Shown here: in pieces, positions 25,370 through 34,745 of the stretch
How positions within the stretch are numbered: position 1 is the first letter of the stretch
How the letters are laid out: each line of letters starts with the position of its first letter
Source: Treponema sp.
Lineage (GTDB): Bacteria; Spirochaetota; Spirochaetia; Treponematales; Treponemataceae
Assembly (NCBI GenBank): GCA_017470605.1
Contig: JAFUYH010000001.1
Location: 1-57,432, forward strand
Direction of reading: 5' to 3'
Length of the DNA: 57,432 nt
Program-made: the position numbers and the translations under genes
The notes under the pieces: model-generated
What the model saw: the letters and a program-made list of their open reading frames with translations, nothing else
What the model was told of the DNA's origin: nothing
Databases searched by the model: none

Positions 25370-26442
25370 TACATTGGCCCTCCACCACCAGGTCCGCCGC
25401 CCGGCGCTCCACCAGGCATTCCGCCAGGCCCGCCAAAGCCGCTTTCTGAGCCGCTGTTTTTGCCATTATTTTTACTGCTGTTTCTATTCTGGCCAGACTT
25501 TTTTGGAGCAGTTACCTGTTTCAGCACTTCCCCGCCCGAAAGTCCTTCCAGAATTTTTACATAGCCGTTTCCGTAAGGGGCTGCCTTAACTTCTATTTTT
25601 TCTCCATTTTTAGCATTTACTACATAAGCCTGCTTGTTTTCATAGCCGACAGCATAACGTTCCACAACCACATATTCTTCTGTCGGACTAATCTGAATCT
25701 TTCCCGTAAAAGAAAAGTTTGGCATAATCTGAGAAGGATAATTGTCAATGCGGAGTTTGGCATTCACAATTGTCGCACCGCGGGAAGTAACTTCTCCAAT
25801 GGCGGGCCAGCCGGTCACATAGCCGTAAACCGTTTCTTCCGTATAAGCCGGGAAGGTAAATTCAACCTTCTGCCCAACCTGCAGTTTTGAAACATCGGTT
25901 TCGGCCACTTCAACTTCTGCCGTAAGGTAATCAATATTCACAAGAGTTCCAATTTCATCCTTTGCTTCCAGAGAATCTCCAACCGCAACATCCAAATCAG
26001 CAATAATTCCGTCAAAAGTGGCCACAACCTTGCGGTCATTTACTTTCTGAATAAGAGAAAGCCGTTCCGTTTCCATCAGCTTTAATTCCCTTGCAGAACC
26101 GGTTACCTTTTTTGTTGCCATGCTGTATTCCTGCTTTTCAAGGTTATAAACCTGTTCTGAATCATCCAGCTGAATTATCACGTCACCTTTTTTTACGGTG
26201 TCACCGGCCTTTACATAGACTGCGGTTACTGTTCCATCGCTCAAGGCCTGCAAAGTCTGTTCCTGAGCGGCGGCAACTGTTCCAGAAATTTCAATTACAT
26301 TTTCGTAAGTTTCAACTTTAGCCCGGTAAACTACGTCATCAGAAGATGATGAAGCAAGCAGAGCCCGCAGAAGAACAAGACCGCCCCCAAGCAGAATCAG
26401 GGCTCCTGCAATAATCAGAATGATTTTTATTTTCTTTTTCAT
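25369..26442 (-). CDS. MacA-like periplasmic adaptor (HlyD/RND membrane fusion family)
   Basis: This 357-residue adaptor has an N-terminal membrane anchor (IKIILIIAGALILLGGGLVLL). The first biotinyl-lipoyl half follows (AQEQTLQALSDGTVTAVYVKAGDTVKKGDVIIQLD), then a short coiled segment around EKQEYSMATKK, the second lipoyl half (VVATFDGIIADLDVAVGDSL) and beta-barrel domains. The coiled segment is much shorter than in typical MacA. The C-terminus is a striking Gly/Pro/Met-rich tail (about residues 335-357) after a Ser/Asn-rich linker. The gene overlaps the TolC-like gene upstream by 4 bp and the ATPase gene downstream by 1 bp. Confidence 0.92.
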   Translation of the reverse strand: MKKKIKIILIIAGALILLGGGLVLLRALLASSSSDDVVYRAKVETYENVIEISGTVAAAQEQTLQALSDGTVTAVYVKAGDTVKKGDVIIQLDDSEQVYNLEKQEYSMATKKVTGSARELKLMETERLSLIQKVNDRKVVATFDGIIADLDVAVGDSLEAKDEIGTLVNIDYLTAEVEVAETDVSKLQVGQKVEFTFPAYTEETVYGYVTGWPAIGEVTSRGATIVNAKLRIDNYPSQIMPNFSFTGKIQISPTEEYVVVERYAVGYENKQAYVVNAKNGEKIEVKAAPYGNGYVKILEGLSGGEVLKQVTAPKKSGQNRNSSKNNGKNSGSESGFGGPGGMPGGAPGGGPGGGGPM

Positions 26443-27872
26443 GCTTTTTCCTCCATAAGAACAGAATCTGAAACAAAGTTGCTTTTTACTTCGTCATTAT
26501 AAATAATCACATCCAGCATATTTATTAAAACTTCCACCCGGTACATTGCCGCATTTGAGCGGGCAGAAAGATATTCGCTTTCTGTAATAATGCCCTGTTT
26601 GTACCAGTCCTCAAGCTCATCGGCAAGTTTTGCATACATTTCATAATTTTCTGCGGCACTTTCTTTTTCCCAGAGGATTTCTTCCAGATCCTGAATTGCA
26701 GAAACAATGTAAGTTTCATAATCTGAGCGGGCACTCTCAATATCCAAAAGTTCCTGCTCCTGACTTAATGCGGCCACTTTTTTTTCAATTGCATTTTTCT
26801 TAAAAGAAAAAGGAGAAAGGGAAGCTGAAAGCACAAGGGCAGGAGAAGTATCGCTTTCTACAGGAAGGGCGACCCCCGCACTAAGGGAAAGTCCGCCAAG
26901 AACTGCGGAAAGGCCTGCATCCACCGTGTCGGAATCTGTACTGCTGTTTGCAAAGGTATAACCCGCATTTGCGGCAAGTGAAAAAACTGAATCAGTTTTT
27001 CTTTCCATAGAATTAATCTGATTAGTCCAGACTGCGGCTTCAATTTTTGTATAGCTGTCTTTTTCAAAAGAAAGAACGTTTACCGGCTCCGCACTTTCAA
27101 AATCATCCGGGATAAGTTCCAGATAGTCCTGGTCGGCAGTAAGGGAAATGTCATAGCCGCATTTTTTATAAAAAACTATGTAGTCGTGAAGAAGGGCGCG
27201 AAGCAGGCTTTCTACTGAATGTTTATCTGAAAGCACCTGCATCTGGGCAAGACGGTAAGTAGAAGACGAAGAAGAATAGCCCTGGGCTTTTACCGAATCA
27301 AAATCTATTGTATCTGAATAAAGGGTCTGCTCTGCTTTAATAATAGATTTAATAGAAGAAAGAAGAGTTTTCAGCTCTGTGTAAAAGGCACTTTCTGCTT
27401 CCACAGCTCTGTTCTGCAGACTCCGCAGGGCTTCTGTTCTTGTTCTCTGAGCTTTGAGCAGTGTTACTTTGCGGGAAAGGGCTGTAGAAGAAATAATATC
27501 CACTCCAAGAGAAAGTGACGTATCAGAAAAAGAGGCTTCCTGCTCGCTGACAAGGGAAAGGTCTGTTTCTGCCGTAAAACTTAAATTAGAAGCCTGAGGC
27601 AGGCTCATTTTTACGGAAGGTGATGCCGTAATTTTTGTACCTTCTGAATCTGCCTTTAGCGTTACATTACCGCTTGCAAGACTTATGTCAAAGCCGTTTG
27701 AAACTTCTGCATAATTCAGGGCAAGTTCTGCTTTTTGGGCAGCAAGGGTAAGGTTCTGCAGTTCCAAATCATTTTCAAGATAGGCCAGAAGCAGTGTCTG
27801 GGTAGGCACAGGTTCAAATGCAAATGAAAATGATGGAAGTAAAATTAAAAGAATTAAAAATATTTTTTTCAC
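26439..27872 (-). CDS. TolC-like outer membrane efflux protein
   Basis: This 477-residue protein begins with a signal peptide ending SFSFA. Two long-helix repeats typical of outer membrane efflux proteins follow, for example LLAYLENDLELQNLTLAAQKAELALNYAE near the N-terminus and SYETYIVSAIQDLEEIL-like segments in the second half. I chose GTG 27872, which has GAGG 5 nt upstream. An upstream in-frame ATT-type extension would put 12 polar residues before the signal peptide. It is the first gene of the MacAB-TolC-like operon and would form the outer membrane exit duct. Confidence 0.85.
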   Translation of the reverse strand: MKKIFLILLILLPSFSFAFEPVPTQTLLLAYLENDLELQNLTLAAQKAELALNYAEVSNGFDISLASGNVTLKADSEGTKITASPSVKMSLPQASNLSFTAETDLSLVSEQEASFSDTSLSLGVDIISSTALSRKVTLLKAQRTRTEALRSLQNRAVEAESAFYTELKTLLSSIKSIIKAEQTLYSDTIDFDSVKAQGYSSSSSTYRLAQMQVLSDKHSVESLLRALLHDYIVFYKKCGYDISLTADQDYLELIPDDFESAEPVNVLSFEKDSYTKIEAAVWTNQINSMERKTDSVFSLAANAGYTFANSSTDSDTVDAGLSAVLGGLSLSAGVALPVESDTSPALVLSASLSPFSFKKNAIEKKVAALSQEQELLDIESARSDYETYIVSAIQDLEEILWEKESAAENYEMYAKLADELEDWYKQGIITESEYLSARSNAAMYRVEVLINMLDVIIYNDEVKSNFVSDSVLMEEKA

Positions 27873-27966
27873 AATTACCTCGCACTCTGATGCAAAAGAA
27901 ACAATCAAAATGCGAAATAAGATACACCAGAAAAAGTAAGACTTTTCTTAGATTTCTAAGGACTCT

Positions 27967-28011
27967 TTTTTGCTCCCTATCCGCTCATTTTTAAGCGGGC
28001 AGAAAGCAAAA
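27967..28011. terminator. Imperfect hairpin between the TraB gene and the efflux operon
   Basis: On the minus strand, TTTTGCT...CCGCT pairs with AGCGG...AGCAAAA around a TAAAAATG loop, with a small mismatch region. It lies just after the TraB stop. The T-run is poor, so termination is only possible. Confidence 0.4.
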
Positions 28012-28024
28012 TCTTAATCATCCT

Positions 28025-29200
28025 TTAAACCAAATCTGAAATAAAACCGCCGGCCGCAACAAATGTTCCTATTGAACTTCCGATAGAAGAAAGAATAAAA
28101 ACAAGGAATACGCGGAGGATTCTGTTTTTGTACCAGCCTTTTAAAGATGAAACATCATCCTGTAAAGTTTCCATATCAGAAACTTTCGGCTTCTGGAAAA
28201 AGGCCTGAACAATTCCCGTAACAAAACCAACTCCAATAAAAGGACAGAGAGAAGTAATTGGAGCGGCAACAAAGGCAACAAGAACTGTAAGTGGATGAGC
28301 AAGAGCAAGCAGACTGAATGCAGCGGCGGGAATGGAATTGTAGAAAATCCATTCCTTTATCATTTTTGTACCCAGCTGGCTTCCACCGTAAATAAAGCCC
28401 GCAACAATAAGACCAACAATAATTGCAGGAATAATCCATGCGGCAAGTTTTCCGCCAATGCCTTTTGCCGGCACCTGAGAAATCTCACTTACATCTGTAT
28501 TTTCTTCTCCGGCGGCCATTTTTTCCAGATGGGCAACTACACCTGGAAGGTGCCCCGCCCCCAAAACAGCCACTACATTATTGCCCTGTGACCCCCAAAT
28601 TCCAGCAGCCAGATAATTATCGCGTTCATCAATTAAAACCTTTTTTATAACAGGCATATATTCAGAAAGTTCACTCATCATAGAGTCCATTTCACTGCTG
28701 TTTTTAAGGTTTTCTATTTCATCGGGGTCAACTTCTTCTTTTGAAAATGCACTTGAAAGAAGGCTTGCCAGAAGCTTCATTTTTCCCCAGAAGGAATTTT
28801 TAGCCCAGGCACGGCGCAAGGTTGTCTGAATGGGGCGGTCAACCATTACGGCAGGAACGCCCAGTTCATCTGCAACGTGAATAGCCGCAAGCATTTCATC
28901 TCCAGGTTTTACCCCTACATTCATTCCCATTCGGCGTTGAAAAGAAGCTAAAATCAGGTTTGCCATCATTAAAAATCCTTCATGATTTTTAAGAACCTTG
29001 ATTACGTCCAGTTTGCGGAACTGGTCAGGATTTTTTATGGATTCTGCGCGTTTTTCGTCCAGTTCAATGGCAACACAGTCTGGTTTTAATTCCCTGATTG
29101 TATTTTCTACTTCTTCAATGCTTTCTTTTGAAACGTGGGCAGTTCCTACAAGAGTTATTTTTCTGCCGCCAAATTCCAGTGTTTTACGAGTTTGACTCAT
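28025..29200 (-). CDS. TraB/PrgY-family membrane protein
   Basis: This 391-residue protein has an N-terminal TraB domain with KITLVGTAHVSKES, CVAIELDEKR, DERDNYLA and VVAVLGAGHLPGVVAHLE. The C-terminal part has four or more membrane helices (AAWIIPAIIVGLIVAGFIYG onward). The family includes enterococcal TraB/PrgY pheromone-shutdown proteins and TIKI-like peptidase folds with conserved GxxH/GxH motifs. The activity of bacterial members is not settled. GGGGA precedes ATG 29200. The ATG lies 17 nt inside the end of the TPR lipoprotein gene, so the two genes are coupled. Confidence 0.88.
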   Translation of the reverse strand: MSQTRKTLEFGGRKITLVGTAHVSKESIEEVENTIRELKPDCVAIELDEKRAESIKNPDQFRKLDVIKVLKNHEGFLMMANLILASFQRRMGMNVGVKPGDEMLAAIHVADELGVPAVMVDRPIQTTLRRAWAKNSFWGKMKLLASLLSSAFSKEEVDPDEIENLKNSSEMDSMMSELSEYMPVIKKVLIDERDNYLAAGIWGSQGNNVVAVLGAGHLPGVVAHLEKMAAGEENTDVSEISQVPAKGIGGKLAAWIIPAIIVGLIVAGFIYGGSQLGTKMIKEWIFYNSIPAAAFSLLALAHPLTVLVAFVAAPITSLCPFIGVGFVTGIVQAFFQKPKVSDMETLQDDVSSLKGWYKNRILRVFLVFILSSIGSSIGTFVAAGGFISDLV

Positions 29201-30629
29201 TTTTCATTCCCCATTCTGCAATTCTGAATTCAAAGAACATAGGGGCACTCATACTGGTAACTTTTGCGTAGTATTCTACAGCCATTTCGTTTGCTCCCAT
29301 CAGTTCATAATAAAGACCCATGTAGAATAACATTTTACCGCGCTTATTGCTATTAAGTTCCTTATCAATTTTCTGTTTAAGGCTTGCTTCTGCATTTCTG
29401 CTGTAGGTATCATAAAAGAATCTTACCATATCGTATTCTACAGAGCCCTTTTCCATGTTTTTCAGCTGGGCTGCAAGAATCTTTTTGGCATTCAGAGAAT
29501 CATTCATTTTCATATAGCTTGCGGCAATCATAAGGGCATATGAATAATTTGAACTGTAGCTGTTTGCCTTTGAAAAATAGGCAACTGCATTTTTATAGTT
29601 TCCGGCATGGTATTCCAGAATTGCAGTAGATTCATAGGCGTAAAAATATTTTGGATTAGTTTCTATTACCTTGTGATAATTTTCCAGAGCAAGGTCAAAC
29701 TTTCCTAAATCATCATAATTCCCGGCCAGATATGCATAGGCCAGAAAATATGAAGGATCCAGAGTAACTGCTTTTTCCCAGCATTTTGCAGCTTCTTCAA
29801 ATTTTCCCTGATAACGCAGATAAGTTCCGTAATCCATCCAGAAGTCGTATGTGTTTGAATCAATTTCTATTGCCTGCTTAATAAGTTTTGTAGCCCTGTA
29901 GTAATTTTCTTCTCCATAGGCAATTTTTGCCAGATAGGCAAGGGCCGGGGCATTTTTTGGATCCAGAACAAGCACTTTGTTAAGATAGTTTTCAGCAGTC
30001 TTGTCATCATCCAGGAAATATGACATCTGGGCAAAACCAAAAAGAGCATCCGTATTATTAGCGTCACCTTTCAGAGCATTGCGGTAGGAATTAAGAGCAA
30101 GTTTATAACGCTTGTTCAAGGCATAATCTTCTGCCTTCTGAATATTTACAGAGGCGTTATAAGGATCTACAAGAAGGATTTTATCTGCCGCCGCTTTATA
30201 GGCATTTTTGTCACCTTTTGCGCGGGCACACATAGAAAGCAGTTCCATTGCATCAATATTATTTGCATCTATTGCAAGAACACCGTTTGCTACGTCTACA
30301 GCATTATCATACTGGGCGTCAGAATAATAAAGGGCACCCAGCAGCAGTTTAAGGTCTATTTTATCTTCAAGTTCTTTTGGCATCTGGGCAAAAAAAGCAA
30401 TTGCCCCACGCAAATCATTTCTATCAAGATATTCCTGAAGTTTTCTGGCAAAACGGACATCTGCCGGTTCATCAGGCTCCTTCTTAGGAGTCTCTTTTTT
30501 TTCTTCTTTAGGACTTTCCTTTGTTACTTCTTCTTTTGGGCTTACTTCTTTTGTAGTTCCACATGATGCAAGAATCACGGCTGCAAAGACAGAAATAACA
30601 AGTAATGTAAAATAGCTCTTTCTTTTCAT
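29184..30629 (-). CDS. TPR-repeat lipoprotein
   Basis: This 481-residue lipoprotein has a lipobox (VILASC, Cys23). A short Lys/Glu/Pro-rich linker follows (KEEVTKESPKEEKKETPKKEP), then about ten tetratricopeptide-like repeats (for example ALFGFAQMSYFLDDDKTAENYLNKVLVLDP and AYAYLAGNYDDLGKFDLALENYHKVIETNP). Such proteins act as scaffolds for envelope complexes. I chose ATG 30629 with GGGA about 7 nt upstream. A further in-frame ATG 32 codons earlier would hide the signal peptide. It is coupled to the TraB gene and divergent from an unknown anchored protein. Confidence 0.9.
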   Translation of the reverse strand: MKRKSYFTLLVISVFAAVILASCGTTKEVSPKEEVTKESPKEEKKETPKKEPDEPADVRFARKLQEYLDRNDLRGAIAFFAQMPKELEDKIDLKLLLGALYYSDAQYDNAVDVANGVLAIDANNIDAMELLSMCARAKGDKNAYKAAADKILLVDPYNASVNIQKAEDYALNKRYKLALNSYRNALKGDANNTDALFGFAQMSYFLDDDKTAENYLNKVLVLDPKNAPALAYLAKIAYGEENYYRATKLIKQAIEIDSNTYDFWMDYGTYLRYQGKFEEAAKCWEKAVTLDPSYFLAYAYLAGNYDDLGKFDLALENYHKVIETNPKYFYAYESTAILEYHAGNYKNAVAYFSKANSYSSNYSYALMIAASYMKMNDSLNAKKILAAQLKNMEKGSVEYDMVRFFYDTYSRNAEASLKQKIDKELNSNKRGKMLFYMGLYYELMGANEMAVEYYAKVTSMSAPMFFEFRIAEWGMKNESNS

Positions 30630-30660
30630 TTCATTCCCTTTTTTTATACTATATATATAG

Positions 30661-30689
30661 TTGAAATTAAACGCATCATTGGCTAAACT
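30661..30689 (+). promoter_or_regulatory. Predicted leaderless promoter of the gene at 30698
   Basis: TTGAAA (30661-30666), a 17-bp spacer and TAAACT (30684-30689) are followed by 8 nt and ATG 30698. Confidence 0.6.
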
Positions 30690-30697
30690 GTTAGCAA

Positions 30698-32413
30698 ATG
30701 AGCATTCGGATATTAAAAAAAGCATTAGGACTGCTTATAGTCGATATCGTTATTATCATCGGCATTTTTGTCCTGCAATTTAGAACAGATTCAAGTATAA
30801 TCAAAAAAATTGGCAGCATGCAGATAACTCTTGCCCAGACAGAAAACGGCAATGAAACAATTCTCAAAAACAAGCTAAGAATATCATATAACGGCCTCAA
30901 TATCTATTGTGATGACCAGTCACCAGCTATGCTCATAGATAAAGACGGAAACAAAAAGGAAATAAATCTTATAGACTGGAACTCTAAAGACAACCTTTCC
31001 TTTAGTTTTGACTTTACAGAAAATGTAAGATTAACTGCCGCTGTTACATCTGAAGATATGAATGCTTCATTCTACCTTACTGCAAATTTTCCTGAAGATG
31101 CAGAATCTCTTTCTATTCCTTATAACTTCACATCAAACATAAAGGTTACATCAGAAGATTCAGAACACATTATAATTGCAGGAAAAAAAGATTCATGGGA
31201 AATTCAGGCTTCACAGATAAAGGAAAACAAGCTGCATTTTACGCCTGCTGAAACAAGTGCAAGTTATGCAATTTATACGGAAACTAAGAAATTCTCATTT
31301 GAAGCAATTGCAGACCTCCCGATTGCAGACAGGCTTACTTATCAGAAAAATATTGATACATTCAAAAACAACCTTATTTCTGCATATCGTTCTAATTCTG
31401 TTGAATCTAATATTTCTGAGCAGGTTGCAGTTTCTTATATTGCAACAATGGCAGAACGGGGAATGTATTCACAGGCTGTAGAAGAAATTCCTCAGTCATT
31501 TAAACGCGGAAAACAGAAAACTTTCCTTTCTGCTCCATATTTTGGCTCTCTGGAAGACATGAACGTTCAGCTGGAAAACAGCATCAGAGATTATGAACGC
31601 AGAATTTCAGAAAGTGCAAGTTCCGGCAACCTTGATATTTTCACAGTAAGCAATATTGCAAGTTACATCTGCATTCATTCCGTGCCTGCAACGGCAAGAA
31701 GACTTTTGCAGTCTGCTGCAAATGCAAATATGGAAGAAGCAACCATTGCCCAGGTAACAGGACTTATGCAGGTATATGTAAATCTTTCACAGATTAATCA
31801 GGAATATGCAGAAATTCTAAGCCCTGCAATGGAGGCCTGTATTGAACGCATTGCAAATGCCTGCTCATTTGAAAACAACGTTCTTACAATTTCAGAAAAT
31901 GATACCTTCCTTTCTGTAATTCAGGCTGTTGAAACCGGAATTGCAATTTTAAGATATGGTATCCTTACAGAAAACCTTACCCTGCAAAAGGCCGGCTATG
32001 TTCTTGTAAATTCATATATGACGGAAGCCTCTTCATTTGATTTAAGGACTCTTGCAAACCTCTTCCCTATTCTGGCATACGATAATAAATTCATTCCTCA
32101 CTTTAATATTATAAAAACTTCTGCAAGTCCTATTGTTGCATGGACCTGTGCAAATACAATCAACTATGAAAAAGAAATAGACGGAAGTATGTCTTTGGCA
32201 ATAGAATTTGCAGAAGGAGATACCCACTATGTAATTCTGCGTGGAATTCCTCAGTTCAGTAAAATCTACATTTATGACATGCTTTATAGGACAGACCCTC
32301 GCTTTGAGACATACAACTCTTCTGGTTATGTTTACAGACAGAATACAAATACACTCCTGTTAAAGTCCAGACATAAGGCCAAAACAGAAGTTGTCAGATT
32401 TGAATATAACTAA
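30698..32413 (+). CDS. Membrane-anchored periplasmic protein of unknown function
   Basis: This 571-residue protein has one N-terminal membrane helix (ALGLLIVDIVIIIGIFVL) and a large exported domain. I do not recognise its family. The N-terminal third is strand-rich (SLSIPYNFTSNIKVTSEDSEHIIIAG). The middle is helical and repeat-like (for example VSNIASYICIHSVPATARRLLQSA). It ends with VVRFEYN. No Shine-Dalgarno sequence is present, and a well-spaced promoter ends 8 nt before the ATG. It is divergent from the TPR lipoprotein and adjacent to the convergent 7TM phosphatase (no gap). An envelope role shared with the TPR/TraB pair is possible but unproven. Confidence 0.75.
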   Translation: MSIRILKKALGLLIVDIVIIIGIFVLQFRTDSSIIKKIGSMQITLAQTENGNETILKNKLRISYNGLNIYCDDQSPAMLIDKDGNKKEINLIDWNSKDNLSFSFDFTENVRLTAAVTSEDMNASFYLTANFPEDAESLSIPYNFTSNIKVTSEDSEHIIIAGKKDSWEIQASQIKENKLHFTPAETSASYAIYTETKKFSFEAIADLPIADRLTYQKNIDTFKNNLISAYRSNSVESNISEQVAVSYIATMAERGMYSQAVEEIPQSFKRGKQKTFLSAPYFGSLEDMNVQLENSIRDYERRISESASSGNLDIFTVSNIASYICIHSVPATARRLLQSAANANMEEATIAQVTGLMQVYVNLSQINQEYAEILSPAMEACIERIANACSFENNVLTISENDTFLSVIQAVETGIAILRYGILTENLTLQKAGYVLVNSYMTEASSFDLRTLANLFPILAYDNKFIPHFNIIKTSASPIVAWTCANTINYEKEIDGSMSLAIEFAEGDTHYVILRGIPQFSKIYIYDMLYRTDPRFETYNSSGYVYRQNTNTLLLKSRHKAKTEVVRFEYN

Positions 32414-34534
32414 TTAGATTTCTTCAAGATAATCTTTTGAAAGGGTTCTTTTCAGAACTATAAGGGTAAGGTCATCAAAAGGCTTCTGCTTGCCAGTAAA
32501 TTCTTTGTGAGCCAGAATTATTGCTTCTTTTATTTCTTCTGCAGATTTTGTCGCATTTTCTGCCAGAACATCAGACAGCCTCTTTTTTCCAAATTCTTCT
32601 GATTCTGAATTAAAGGCTTCTGTAAGTCCGTCTGTAAAGCAGACAAGAACATCATTCACACCCATTTTAAAATTTACCGGAGGGAATGAAACAGGAAGCC
32701 CTTCTACACCAAGAATTCCGTACTGTTCATTCGGGTCTTCGTATTTTAATTCCTTTATTTCTTCTGTTTTTCTGGTATATAAAAGCGGTGCCGGATGACC
32801 AGCATTTGCAAGTTCAATATCACAGGAATCATTTTTATCAAACCTGCTGAAGTGAAAAAGAAGTCCTGTAATATAATTTTCTACATTACTCTTTTCTTTT
32901 ATATATGAATCATTAATTTCTTTCAGGACATCTGACATAGACTGATTCTGGGCAATTCCATTCAGGAAATTCTGACTGATAATGCTTTTTGCAAGGATAG
33001 TCATAAGACCAGCCGGAATACCATGACCAGAAACGTCAAAGATTCCAAAACCATTCAAATTCCGCTCTGTATAATAGTAATCAAACAAATCGCCGGAAAC
33101 ATCATTATCCAGCGGCTGATAGCTTACGGCAAGTTCCCATCCTCGGAAGGTTGTATCCTTTTTTGGAAGGAAGTTATTCTGAACATGAGCAACAGATTCC
33201 AGACCTCTGGAAAGAATAAAGTTTGTTTCGGAAAGTTCTTTAGTCCTGATTGCAACAACGTCTTCAAGGTGAGCATTGAATTCTGTAAGCTGTTCCTTAA
33301 GTTTTGTAGAATGCATATACATCTGGGCAAATCTGGACATCAGATAAAGCAGGAATACATAAAGAGTCAGCTGCCAGCCATACAGACTGAAGAAAGGCAG
33401 ATTTCTATTACCCAATACAAACCTTATAAATAGGTCAAGCACAATTCCAATAATTGTAGGTGAATAACCAATCAGACATTGTCTGGCCAGACTTCTTCTT
33501 GTGTTATCCTTAAAAGCCCTGAAAAGTTTTGGCATACAGAAAAACAACTGACAGAGGCTTACCAGCATCCAGATGGCAGAATAAGTTATAAGCTGTTTTT
33601 GGGTCGGTACAACAAATGTTCCGATTACAGAAATTCCCCATAAGATAAGTCTTATTATTATGACTTTTTTTGTTTCCCTGTATCGCAGCCAGTTTGTAAT
33701 AAAGGAAGAAGCAAAATATATTGCTGTATAGGCTCCAAAACACATAAAGTATTTTAAGATTCCTAAATAGTTTATAAAAACAGGTTTTATCCATGGAATT
33801 TCTGCAATGTAAAAAGGAAGAAGGAAGCCTATGCTGTAGAATACAAGAAGACCGAAATACAGATAAGTCCGGCTCTCTTCAAATTTCCGCATCTTAATAT
33901 AAAGGAAGAAATACAAAACAAAGATAAGCAGCATCATAACCGCTGCACACAAATAAATCTTAGAATTAAAGAAAGACCTGCGTTCTGCCGTTCTGGCAAT
34001 ATCCATCTGCTGACCTAAAAAAATCTGATCGGAAATGGAAACTGAAATTCCAGTCCATACCTGAATAAGGAAGGTATTTGTTTCTTTCTGCTTTATGATA
34101 TTGCGGGGGAACATGAAATACTGAGCCTGATAGCCTGCTCCCACTGCATTAGGAGGAAAGTTTCCGTAAGTTCTGATAGAAGAATTATTAAACCAGGCTC
34201 TGTCTGCAGCATGAAGGTAGCCTATGAATAATCCTAAATCGCTATTCTGCATTTCTTTTGGAACATCAAAACGAATCCTAAGCCAAAGATAATTGTTCTT
34301 GTCTTCAAGCAGCCCCAAAAGATTAGACATATCTTTTTTTTCAAGAGGTTTGAAATCGTTTTCAAGACGAATCATATCACCCAGCATATAGCCAGGAGGT
34401 GCTTCTATATATTCAACAGAATCAGAAAGGTCTATGCGTGTGAAAACAGGGGCATTTTTTTTGCATGACATTCCACATAAAAGCAGAAAGCATGAGAAAA
34501 ACAATGCCAGTCCATTTTTAATTTTTACACACAT
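32414..34534 (-). CDS. 7TM-DISM receptor with SpoIIE/PP2C-type phosphatase domain
   Basis: This 706-residue signalling protein opens with a possible lipobox signal (LLLCGMSC). An extracytoplasmic beta-rich sensor domain follows (about residues 30-190), with WLRIRFDVP and FLIQVWTGISVSI typical of 7TMR-DISM extracellular domains. Then come seven membrane helices (about 195-400), a coiled-coil linker, and a SpoIIE/RsbU-type phosphatase. The metal-binding residues are present in VSGDLFDYY, FDVSGHGIPAGL, CFTDGLTEAF and KPFDDLTLIVL. It probably dephosphorylates an anti-anti-sigma-type partner in response to an outside signal. No ribosome binding site is visible. TATAAT lies 8 nt before the ATG. Confidence 0.9.
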   Translation of the reverse strand: MCVKIKNGLALFFSCFLLLCGMSCKKNAPVFTRIDLSDSVEYIEAPPGYMLGDMIRLENDFKPLEKKDMSNLLGLLEDKNNYLWLRIRFDVPKEMQNSDLGLFIGYLHAADRAWFNNSSIRTYGNFPPNAVGAGYQAQYFMFPRNIIKQKETNTFLIQVWTGISVSISDQIFLGQQMDIARTAERRSFFNSKIYLCAAVMMLLIFVLYFFLYIKMRKFEESRTYLYFGLLVFYSIGFLLPFYIAEIPWIKPVFINYLGILKYFMCFGAYTAIYFASSFITNWLRYRETKKVIIIRLILWGISVIGTFVVPTQKQLITYSAIWMLVSLCQLFFCMPKLFRAFKDNTRRSLARQCLIGYSPTIIGIVLDLFIRFVLGNRNLPFFSLYGWQLTLYVFLLYLMSRFAQMYMHSTKLKEQLTEFNAHLEDVVAIRTKELSETNFILSRGLESVAHVQNNFLPKKDTTFRGWELAVSYQPLDNDVSGDLFDYYYTERNLNGFGIFDVSGHGIPAGLMTILAKSIISQNFLNGIAQNQSMSDVLKEINDSYIKEKSNVENYITGLLFHFSRFDKNDSCDIELANAGHPAPLLYTRKTEEIKELKYEDPNEQYGILGVEGLPVSFPPVNFKMGVNDVLVCFTDGLTEAFNSESEEFGKKRLSDVLAENATKSAEEIKEAIILAHKEFTGKQKPFDDLTLIVLKRTLSKDYLEEI

Positions 34535-34542
34535 ACTGTTAT

Positions 34543-34548
34543 ATTATA
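34543..34548 (-). promoter_or_regulatory. -10 element for a possible leaderless transcript of the 7TM phosphatase gene
   Basis: TATAAT on the minus strand (34548-34543) lies 8 nt before ATG 34534. No convincing -35 is seen. Confidence 0.4.
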
Positions 34549-34624
34549 TACTATCTTTAAAAAAAGCGGTAGAAAAATCTATTGATAATTATTCAATAAT
34601 GATGAAAAAATCAGCAAAATCCAG

Positions 34625-34710
34625 GGCAACCGCATTATAATGCAATTGCCTGCTGCAAAATCCTTTCTATTTCATCCTTAATTGTATAACTTCATGAAAA
34701 TCTGTAGAAT
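34625..34710 (+). promoter_or_regulatory. gpmI promoter region with an upstream dyad
   Basis: GGCAA...TTGCC (34625-34650) encloses the perfect 12-bp palindrome GCATTATAATGC. Further downstream, TTGTAT (34682-34687), 17 bp and TAGAAT (34705-34710) form the probable gpmI promoter, with a leader of about 30 nt. The dyad may be an operator or a small hairpin. Confidence 0.4.
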
Positions 34711-34745
34711 GAATATGGCAAATTATTATTTTATAAGAGGTTAAT

